Positions 40,601-52,600 of a DNA stretch of 64,000 nucleotides are shown piece by piece (position 1 is the stretch's first letter; each line of letters begins with the position of its first letter). Position numbers and translations under genes: made by a program. The stretch comes from Saturnia japonica (taxonomy: Eukaryota; Arthropoda; Insecta; Lepidoptera; Saturniidae). The notes under the pieces were generated by a model. The model was not told where the DNA came from. It saw nothing but the letters and a program-made list of their open reading frames with translations, and did no database searches. The stretch lies in assembly GCA_033032175.1 (NCBI GenBank), contig CM065316.1, positions 1,582,115 to 1,646,114 of the forward strand. The letters run 5' to 3'.

Positions 40601-43600
40601 GAATTTATTCTGATGGAATTTGAACTCTGGACAACTTGCACGTGGGAGATTTTTGTTGAACTGACTACACTGTTAGCCTTAGGGGCCCTATCGTCAAACA
40701 GAGCCGCTGCGGCTTTTACAGCTTCACCGGACTTGAGCACGTGGGAGAAACGTATCGAGAAAGGTTATGTATAAAACTTACCTCGGCCTTTGATACACGT
40801 CGCCTTGATCCCTTTGATTAAGTTGCAGTTGCAGTATCCAGTTGTAGATTTATAGTTCCTCACAGCACTTAGGATGGGATGGTAATGGAGCCCCATTAAA
40901 GTATAGATGAGACCTTTTTTTATTTATTTTACGGAGCTCAGTAGTCAGCTCGCGAACACGTATTTTTTCTTCTCATACCCACGATAACTAGCGCCACCAC
41001 TCGCGGCAAAAGATTTGCATTGTTTCTTATTAGAAACCACAGATGGCGTGATCTCTGTATTCTTGTGTTGGCCGAGGTAAGAGTAAAGGAAAGTGCAAGT
41101 GTTAACAAATATATTTGATTTTATAAATCATATTTCAACCAATTACATTCTGGACCCAGAAATACCCGTCTCCTTTTCTGATCGTAATTTATTCGATACA
41201 ACTACAGCTATAATTAAAGGAACAGCTATGGAACTTAGCATTTTCCAAGGATTTCAGCTTTTTTATCGGCGATAAGTTCGACAACAACACTCGTCGTTTC
41301 TTCCGATCTTGGCCCCTTTTATAGCCGACTTTCAAAAAAAGGAGGTTCTTAATTCGACAGGCCTTGTGGCGCAGTGGTAGTAAACGCTACTATTGAGCCG
41401 AGAGGTCGCGGGTTCGATCCCCGCCCATGACTGACTTTGTGTGATGAGCATAAATGTCAGTTGTGTGTGTCTGGGTGTTAAATATCTATATATGCTTGTA
41501 TATCAGCTGTTTAGTTACCATATTACAAGCTTTGCTTAGGTTGGAATTAAATGGCCGTGTGTGAAATTGTGTCCTCATATTTATTAATTTATTTTATATA
41601 TTTAGCATGCCAACAGAGCAATTACAAAAAAGGAAAAATTACATGTTATCATTTCCATATAATAAAAACAATGCAATCGCTCAGATAATAGGCCATGCCT
41701 GACATTTAAATACATAAATAATAAGGATAACTACTATGTTATGAAACATTACACATTAAAATTAATATTAAATTATATTTTAATTATTAAACAAGGAGTG
41801 CTTGTATGAACTGATTGAAAAAAAAATCCTGGAGATATCTCCACTAATTGCTCCAGATAATTATATACACTCTATACCCTCTCTTATTACGTCTTGTTAA
41901 TTAGTACATACATTGGAAATGCTGATATTACATATTTAACCATGTATTATGTCTACGAATTAGCGGTGGCCACCAGGTGTTTTGTCTAGACGGATTGCGT
42001 TTTGTTATTTCACTGTCAACAGCCACCTTGTGTATATAAGTGTTATCCAAAGATAATTTTATTTATATTTATTTTAAAATATATGGATCTTTTTCGCAAT
42101 TTTCTTTTGTCAAATTATAATAATATTATTTCTTGTACCTGTTAGTTATTACTATTTTAATTTAATTTAAAATATGCCTTGTGTCGATTAATATATTTTG
42201 TTTCAATGTATGCACGAAGCTATGGAAAATGCTGTATACTCCTTTAATTAACATACGCATCAGGTATACTACACACATCAAAAAAGTCTAAGCAACATGC
42301 GTGATATTACAAATTTTTCCATTTATATAAATTAATTTCTAAATATTTACTCAAACAAAGTGCGTAGGTAAGTAAACTTTTTTGTTATTGATGACATACT
42401 GGCTGGTTGTAAAAAAAATATTTGATTATGTTTTGTTTTTTCATAAAATTCAAATGACTGCGAATTTGTTTGAATTTAAGTGCGTTTTAATTGCTACGTT
42501 TAGTCTTGATTTTATAATTTTACCAACCATTTAAATAAAGTTAGCGACAAAATTGAATTGTTAGATATTCTTTAAGTCATGTAGCGACGTCATTTGATAG
42601 CAGATGAAATGCAAAGAGCTGTAGGGATGTTGCAAGCGGGAAGTAATCAATCTCAGGTATCTCGACATTTTCGCATTCATAGAAGTGTTATTTGTCGTCT
42701 TTGGCAGCGCTACAATAATACAGGAGAACCCGCTGAACAGCATCCAGGCCGTAAAAGGAGTACAACCACTCGGCAAGACCGGTACATACTACTGACTGCA
42801 AGACGCCAGCCAATGTTAACCACTCGAGAGATAAGTTTGAGGCTACAAATTTCAAGTGGTGTTGATGTAAGTCCTCAAACTGTGCGAAATCGACTGCATG
42901 AGTACGGCCTACGAGCTCGGCGCCCAATCAGGTGCCCACCGATACGTCACGGGAATCGAACTCGTCGATATGAATGGTGTAGAGAACGCATAACATGGAC
43001 CCAGGAACAATGGGATAAATTTATGTTTTCCGATGAGTCGCGATTCGGGTTTAAGCCTGATACAAGAAGGGTGCGAGTGTATCGTCAGCCCAGAAATACT
43101 GAAAGGCTCAGGTGCGTTCAGGAAGTTCATCTATACAGCGGCTCAACAGTTATGTTATGGGCGGGTATTATGAAGAACAGGCGAACTGAGCTCGTTTTTG
43201 TAAATGGAAACATTAATGCTGAAAATTACATTGAGGATATTCTCAGACCTTATGTCTACCCATTTGCACAAACCTTTGGCTCCGATTTTAGGTTAATGCA
43301 TGACAATGCGCGTTCACATACAGCTCGGCGAACCAGTGAATACTTTGCAACGGAGAACATCCGGGTATTGCCCTGGCCTGCACAATCGCCAGATCTCAAC
43401 CCCACCGAGCACGCATGAGACATGCTCCAGAGACGTGTTTTGAAGGACTTGGACGGAGCGACAACAACCCAACAGCTGAAGGATTTGCTACAATTCCATT
43501 GGGAGCAAATACCGCAAGATGACATAAACAATCTCATTAATTCAATGAATAATCGTTGCCGACAAGTTCTGAATAGCAGAGGAGCCCATACTTTGTATTA

Positions 43601-46600
43601 AATTGTTCTATTCTTTCACAATAAATACATTTTCTTTAGAAATTTCATTTTGTAAGAAAAAAGTTTAGTTTCTTATGTATCTTAGTTTCTACAGTATATT
43701 CTAATATTGTTCATTTCTGTTATTAAAAGAACTTATAAAGACAACAGCTGTTATTTTTACATCATAGAACCCTAAAGATCATATTTTAAAAATAAAATAC
43801 AACGTTATAATGTGAAGAACCATCCTAAAATTTAAATTAGTACATGTTGCTTAGACTTTTTTGATGAGTGTATTTATAGATAATTATAATAATACTGTAT
43901 AATGTGAATTAATGTGTGATGTTGTTGGAGTATCTATTAAAACAAAATAAAACTGTAAAATAACAGTTTATAAAAAGAGTTTTGTCATTCTTTAGTAAAG
44001 CTTCTTAAGAATTAGTTGTATTGTTTTTTAAACCCTTGGAAGCGCTCCAGAAACTTAACTAGATTGATCCATATTATGTGTTGCCAAACAATAGTAATTG
44101 TTCAAAAAATTTACCCATGTATCACCTTAAATTGTGAAATTGTGTCATGCGTTACTTGTGAACTTATGACAATCGAATATGAAATGTGAAAAATACGGTA
44201 ACATTTGAATCTCGTACGTTTTGAAACGGGCTGCGAAGCGTTGATGCCACTTTCGCGTGAACAGCTTCATATAACTTCACACCTAACAGACCTCAAATTT
44301 TGATTTTTCTTCTTCTTTTGTATTTTTTGTCGATTGATTGTTGACTAAGTTAATTTAATAAAGTGTGAGGTCAAAAAAATAAAAACTTATTATTATCATA
44401 TACCTACATGAGGTTTATAGGCAGTTTTATAAAATTACATGCAGTTAGTAAAGTCACTAACCTGGGTGTAAGTCATCCAGCAGCAAGGTTCCACCTGATT
44501 CGCATCCAAACCCCAGAACTCGAGTTCCTCCTCGAACAACGGCCCGCAAACATCTGTCGGGTAGTGGAGTTTCCCGGTTCTGATGAAAGAGTTAATATTA
44601 TTAGATATGCTCTAACCTAATCGAGTGCGAGAGAGACAACTGTAGTTCAGACTGATTATACCTATGTAAATTTAGACAAAATCATAATTTCGTACTCCCC
44701 TGTTCCAATTTTAATATTCTTTTTAAAAATAATTTTAAAAAGCTAAAGAGCTTTAACCCTATGTTTTAATTTTCAACGGAATCTATAAAAGACTGGAAGT
44801 TAATTAATTCGAACGTTTTTTTTTTCTGTTTATGGATGTTCAGCCCTTCAAGGTTAATGAACCGATATGGATGGTTCTTTTTTTGTTGAATAGGAGATAC
44901 CTCAAGGGTGGTCCCATTTTAATTTCATTTTCATTGGACCTTCGATTGTGAAGATACACCAGGGAATTACTCAAAGTCATTGAAGTTGGTTGTCTTTTTT
45001 GTTCAAAATTGTCTTGTATTTTATATGTACGTTTAATTTGTTTAACGGATGTCTGATAACAGCGTTACATTTGGGCAATTTTAGTATTTTTAGAAGAGTT
45101 TAAGGAGGGTAGGGTCTTCGGAATCTTTGGAAATTCTTCTCTAACTTTTGGATCCCGGTTGGTGAAATATCTGTATCCTACTGCAGATCGTAGGCAAAGA
45201 ATCTTGTGTTGTATTCTTGCGGTGTGTAGGATTTCCAAAGCTCATTGGGAGGAAGGTTTAAGGTCAGTAACTTGTTAGTGATATCTCTGGTTTTACAAGC
45301 TTCCATAAGCTACCTTAATTAATGTATTGAAAAAAGCAAGCAGTGATTGTCAGGTAGAAATATATTTGCTTTTGTATTGTTGGCTTTTTGTATTGATTAT
45401 CTAGAGATAAAATAAACAGAAGAGTACGTTTGTATGGACCAAACGCATCCCACATTTCCTCTTTTAAATAATGCCTTACACTTTCATGAAAATTGTAAAA
45501 AAATGGGTAAGAACCTTATTTATAAAACTGTCTATATATCGACTATCTGATTATCTAACAAATTGATGCAAATGTTTACTATCGAAACCACAACGTCTCC
45601 AAACTTTAGTCCCAAACTAACCGAAAGCAATCAATCAACACATTATTTAACGAGTTGTCCCCGAATATCGTCGAAGTTTACCGAGCTGCCCCGAACTGTT
45701 TGGCCCTTATCAATGGAATTAATTCAGCCGGTTCTCGCTTTAAGGGCCTGTTGAATAGAGTGCTCTTGAAGCGACTGCCCTTTGATTAATCTATAGGTTA
45801 TGAGAACTCGTAACTGTTTATGTTTTGATAAGTTAAAGGAAACATTAGAACCTTGTAGATTCCATTTCAATTTGATTATTGACTGAACTAAGGTAACTTC
45901 TTTAATATTAATGGAGAAAATATTTTTTTGTTGAACAGGATTTTTTAACGGGACCTGTTTCATTATTGGTAGCGTTGGATCTACATTTTTAAGGAGGTGA
46001 AATGAGACTAAGAGACAGCGTTCTCACGCCCTCTCTTTCCTTGCCTTGCTTCTTTTTACACGGTTAAGCCCGATTGGTATGCCTCCATCCTACAGAAGAT
46101 CGCCACCAAATTACCTTCTGTTTTTTTTTCTTATCTCGCTCTGTTACTTTTTGTATAAACAAAATATTAGGAGAGAGACGCGGCCGTGATTTGATTCGAT
46201 TCACCTTTCTTCCCGTTAATGTATTGCATGGTAAAGTAATAATATTACACAAAGGTGAGTGGTATGATGATTATGAATTATATATATTTAATGTCACAGT
46301 GATTAAAGTCTGTTAATCGATTTTGGATTAACCACAATGGCCAATTGGCTACCGCGCTAGTGATATCTGGTGTATATTACAAGAGTCTATAGGGTACGGT
46401 AGATTGTTTGCCATCTTTGTTGTTTAAAACAAAACTTGAACCTTGGAATACGATATAGAATAATTTTAAATAACAAAAAAATCACAAGTCATTACTAATA
46501 CATATAAAAAGACAGTATGTGAGCGAATACATTTTTTTTAAGTCACCCGAGAGACCAACTTTTTACTTTTAGGCCAATTATAAACCATGTACAGTTGTGA

Positions 46601-49600
46601 GTAGCAGAGTACGATTATGGTGTAGACCTGAATCGCGACCACCATACACTAGTTGTAATTTAGCGAAGTACTAGGGATCTGGGATTGGTTTGCTATCACC
46701 ATGCACATGGTGAGTATCTAATCTAATGAAACCTTCACAGTAACTGTCATGGTTGCGACCACCATGCACTTGGTTTTTTTTTAAATAACAACTCGGCACT
46801 TTGACAGCACTCTTCTTAAATAAGCACAGCACAGTCCAAACACAACGGTGACCACCCAGAGATCTATATCCATCGGCGGTCGCTGCTGTAATTCCGGTCT
46901 GCATAAATATCTCTTACTATAAGGTACAGTGCGGTCAATGTACTATAACTATTATATTGAAAAACCTGCTGCTGTAAAATGTTCCGTTAGGGAAATTGTC
47001 AAAAAAAAAAGTTGTAAAATTCTACAAAAATCATTTATAATTGCTAAGATTTATCGTTTCAGTTTAGTTCAACAGTGAAAAAGTTCGTTCGCCGAGAATT
47101 AGACAGGAAGACTGATTCGACTCGTTATAGAGGGGCAAAAAATAAACGAGTAATTTATCTTTTTTATTTTCGGTTAGACATTTCATCGGCCAGAATTATA
47201 TTTCGCCTAGATTTGGTTCTGTTGCTAAATATATTATTCGCCCAAGCTCCAAATAGAAGTGTCAAGGTTTCTATAAACAAAGACATTATAACACGGTGGA
47301 TAAAGATGATTAATATTCGTGACGGACTACGTTCCATAAATAGGCTGGGCGTCTACGAACAACTAAAAGAGATTATCATATTTATATTTAATACAATTTT
47401 ACTACGAACTGAGACAGCGACATACAAGAATATGAAGACCAAAAGAGAAAGGGCTGTGAATTTTTTGTCTCTATCGATGCAACCACTTTGACGTTTTTGA
47501 TGCTAAAAGCGCCATAGGTTGTTAAAATACTCGTTGTTGACAGTATTATTGTCGAAGGGGTATTGTAAGGTGGCTGATTACGTGAAAGATGGTGATGTCT
47601 GGATGTGATTCCCTCTCTGTACATCTACTAAAAATGATAATAACTGTATATAATTTAATATGTAGAAATTATACATCGATAGTAATTTTAAAGTTTATTG
47701 AAATATTTGAAATACTGTACGTAGTTACAATTAAGTGACAAAAAAAAAACAAGACGACATAATTACAGGTACGAAGACAATGGAAGTGGCGCCACACTTC
47801 GGACCAATAAAGAACTAAAAAACTGTTCTGTTCAGAAATAGTGTTCGGTTTTATGTTTAACATAATTTTATATCAACATCCTCTCTTAAACATAAAACCA
47901 TCTTTGAAGTACAGTAAGCCAGTTTTGAATAGGATGTTGCTTTAGTGTAGGCGTCAGCAATCATCATGTCCGTTTGTATGTACTACACATCAATGGCCCC
48001 TCCAAGAACATTATCACATACAAAATGGTGTCTCACGTCGATGTGCTTGCTTCTGCGTTCATAAGCGTTTGTCTTATTCGCGGAAAGACACCTTTGCTCA
48101 ATAGTAAAATATCTGTCTTAGGCTTTAAAAACCTTGGTTTAGCGTAATCTCACCTAATGTTAGGTGACGATTTGGCCCAAGATGGTGATACAGTAATCCT
48201 AGTGGAGAATGGCTCTCAAGTGCAGATGCCGTAGCACACCTTTATGTACTTGAAGCAAGATTTTTAACTTGCAGGTGGTAGCTAGCCAGGCAAGGATTAC
48301 AAAATACCTTACCAATATGCTATGGTTTTATTACAACGTTTTCCTTCAGCGAAAGCTTCTGCTTATTGTATGGATTCGAACTTAAGTCGATCAATGCGTT
48401 GTCCGTATACGCTACGACTGAACCTTCTTGCTTAAAAATTAATTTGATAAAATCAGTAAAAAAATGTCTTTAAAATAAATATAGATAAAATATTAAAATT
48501 AGTAATTCTAAATGTCAACTATAAAATTGGAAGGTCATTGTAAAAATAAATTTAAATTTATTTCAAAAAGATTTTCATGAGTTTTCCAAGCCGTTGGTTG
48601 GATGACTCGTTTTATTAAATGAGATTAATTGTTATGCGTCGAAATCAACGTTCATAAAAACGGGTCTAGAAATTACATTGTAGTGTGTTGCCAAGTTAGT
48701 GTAAATGTCTAGAATTCAAAGAATAAAATAATTCTTTTTTTAAACTAGCGTAATAATGTGATATCATCAAATTTGATAGTTTAAATAATATAATTTAAGA
48801 GTCATGTCAATAAATAACCTCCATTAGCAGTGGCAATAATTATGAAAACTAAAAAGATTTTAATGAATATTGTGAAACTGTAGGCATGGACCTCAGAATA
48901 CAGAACAAACCAGAAGCCGCGTTCATGAATAATTACATACGCTGCACTGTGTCCAAAACGATACGTACGTCCCGCACCTGCCCCACTTCCCATACGTATA
49001 ATGTTGCTAACTCGGGAGCGGTTTCCCACATTTTGGGGTAGTCTTATAACACTAAAGAAAAGATATTTTTAAAAAAATATTTATTTATTTATATGGATTG
49101 CTTTTTAATTTTTTTAATATACTTTTTAAAGATTCGTACTTCTTGGCAAGTCTGTTGTATTTTTGTTGTAATGTTTTCATTCGTCGAACATGTTGTTCAC
49201 AAAATAATTGTTTTCGTCGTAATTGAGATTTAAGTTTGACCTTTCTCGGCGTATCAAACACAGATTCCAAATCAGAAATATTGACATCACCGATCTCTGA
49301 GTTCGATCGCGCAGGAGATTGTGGTTGTGTAACCTGAAATGAAAAACCTTAAGTTGTATGTTGTTGTATCATGTAATAGATTAACAAAAACTTTAATTAA
49401 ATACAGAATATTTCTGCCGTACAAGGCATGACATTTCAGTCCTCATGGATGGAAACGCATTAGTAATAGCACTTTGTGCCTAAGCTTGCAAATGTCCATG
49501 GGCCTTACTTAGTTTATTTTACATTTATTACTGTTACTACTAGTGTTTATTTACTACATTAGTTTACTTGTAACTAAGTATATCGATTAAGTGGCTTGTT

Positions 49601-52600
49601 TGCCTTTCAATATTAAAAAAAAAAAATTAAACATTATTATCATAGGTGGGTACGCACATTGTCCGATGTCGAAGGTTTAGACGTTTCTATGTGTAACTCG
49701 GAAAATTCTGGTGTCAAGGCCAAATACTGAAATAGAACGTTAGTATTATTCATATATTTAATTCACCGAAGTTTCATTAGCCCGGAATCTGAAATTTGCG
49801 CCCGGTTTAGGCTCGCCCCTTATCACGATGAGGGACGGATAAGCTCGACGAAAAGTGGGCATACTTGTTATACCTTTGCATACTCTTTCGGGGATTACAG
49901 GCGTGAGCATATATATATATATATATATATGTGTGGACCAAAACCTTACTTCAAAATACATGACAAACATTTTCACCAGGAGAGATACTATATAAATATA
50001 GTAATTATTATGACTATATCTACCTTAGTTGGATTAGCTGCTTTCCTCAGTCTTTTCAAACCACCTTTTGTATCATAAAAATATTGCGCTTCAAAGTGAA
50101 TTGAGCAAAGTACGCTCCGGCTTGATGGTTTCCAAAACTCATCTAGCCGTGCTCTTTGTATGACTTTCATCCAGTCCGATTTTCTATTTTCATCAGCAGG
50201 GAAACTAAAATTACAAAGGTTCTATATACACAAAAATAGTAAGTATTCTACACGAGTATAAAAAAAAAATGGGTAAAATTTTCGATGAAAATAAAATGGC
50301 AACACTTAAAAAATGGACGCGTAATTTTCTAAATGTAAAATAAATTAAACAATTAAATAAATATACTTTAGAATGCGCTACTTACAGATGAAATGTGATC
50401 CCATCCTGTTTTTTTATAATCCCTGCAGCATTTTTACATGTAGGAACAACACAAGACGGCATTTTAAAATTAAAATTGGCACTTGTACAATACGTCACGA
50501 CGCGCTACTTACAAAGGAGTGACTAATCGCAACAACGTCAAACCACTCTATTTAAGAGTGGTTTTTGTATCTTCAGTTTTATGTGCGTTCGCGGTTTCTG
50601 GTTTGTTCTGTATTCTGAGGCATGGACTAATGATTGGTTTTCGCTGGAGCTTCAACTGGATACCGCGCTGCCTACAAACAATAGCTCCTTGAATACGGCA
50701 ACTTAATATCGTAGTGTGTAGTGACTATTTGATATTATGCTTGTCAACGTAACAGTGTTATCGGTGTGACATAGACTCGAGTACGCAGATTCGGCGCAGT
50801 TTTGATTGCCGAATTATTAAAGTGCACCAACGATATCTAGTTGAAGCGGCTCGGAAACCAACCATTAATGACTTTGCTCCAGGGGATGGAATAACCAATT
50901 TTACGTATATTTTTGTGACGTAGGGGTGCCATAAGGTTAATCTATAACTGTAGCTAATAATACAAGCGTCTATAATGCGAAAAAAGGTAAACGATCGAGT
51001 TTCTTGTCGACTCTTCTCGATGACTGGGGTATGTTGAATGGAGCTTTTTTTTTATATTAGCACGTCAAATTGACGGTACCGTCCCTGATGGTAAGCACAT
51101 TACAATTCTAACACAACGGCGACCACCGAGAGATCGTAATCTATCGACTGTCGCCGCTGTTATGCCGGCTATATTTAACTGGATATCGTGCCACAAACTA
51201 ACAAAAGCGAATCACTATGACCACCCCGCAAAACTTGTCGACTAAGTCTTGCTTGTTTTGAAGTTCATAAGTACCTTCTAAGACCCTGCGATCACTACCA
51301 ACATGGCACGCTACGAGATTCTTCCGCATCACTTTATGTAAGCGCACTCTGATGGTCAATATGCTGCAGTATCCTTAGCCATGTCGAGGCGTCCTTGGAT
51401 TTTGAATGACGTTTAATGGAGACGCACGTAGCTCGCGGGTACTCTATTGCCTCGGTATCCTGAAAGACCACCGACATGGCTTGTCTATGTTTACCGCGGC
51501 ATTTTTGTACCTTCGACTTTAAAGTCAAGTAATTATCGTTTACTATTATTCATTAATTGAAAAACCCCTTGCCGTGTCTAACTGCCAGTGGATGCGGGAC
51601 CTTAGGATAAAAATTAAATAAATTGGAGATGTTTGGCGAGTAAGGTGTAGTGTTGTGGTTTCTTATTTTTAAATCATTAACTTTGGTTTTTGACCCTATA
51701 TTATGTAATATTAGTTGCGTTTTACGTGATATAGATTGGTTGTTGTAGATAAGTGAAGTGGATTATAATTACAATAAACTGGAAGCGTATATTCTAAGAT
51801 GCCACCATCTTGTTAGGATACTGAAATTGTCATAAGACAGGACAGTATATTGAATTGATAATGGCAGTAATAGTTTTCAATAAAGAATACTGGTTGCTAA
51901 TTTAGGAAGATGAACAAGAACATAATATTAGTAGTAAAATGCCGCCTAAATATAATTTTATATTGCTCTATATTTTGTCACAGGTAGGATACTACAATTC
52001 ATTATAGTGAGATTCCATTCAAGTAGACTTCAGTATTAAAAGAAATTTTATTGTTCACCCTCTGAATATTTTAAATAATAAACCTGGCAACACAATTCGA
52101 AAACCTTACAAAGGCGCTCCCCAGCTCAATTACGTCGACAAACAAAGCCTGTAACGTCGATAGAAATGGCGACAATCGACGTTATCAGTGTTACCTGTCG
52201 GCTTATAGGCGTGAATAAGCAAACGACTATTGTTGCCTCGAATGTATTGGTGTTTAGACCTTTTGTTGTTATAGATAATAATGCCTGCGCTATTTAAAAT
52301 GGCTGCCATCGCGCGCTGTGACTATTGTTTAGGCACTGAAGTTATGGAGCGCCATTTCTGTTTTATGGTTCTTCATCGATCAAATAATACATTTATATTT
52401 TGGTAAAACATCGGTAGTTCCATGATTGTAACAATATAAAATATCTATTTGAGGTCATACTTTTTTTGTCAAATTTAGTAAAGGTTAAATTAAGAGTTGC
52501 GTGAGCGTCATTTGACGGAATTACGACATGAAGTTAGCCAATATTGATATGATGATAAATTGAATTCCTTTTACTTACTTTTTTAATTGTATTAAAATAA

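Noticed and set aside
41360..41431. Possible tRNA gene
   Set aside because: A and B boxes are present but the cloverleaf is incomplete and a SINE body follows. I treat it as a SINE head; the same applies at 34641, 28973 and 59400.
47075..47491. 138-residue plus-strand open frame
   Set aside because: It has no domain, low-complexity codons, and ends beside a LINE tail. Probably chance.
47388..47624. 78-residue minus-strand open frame
   Set aside because: It is antisense to the LINE tail at 47525.
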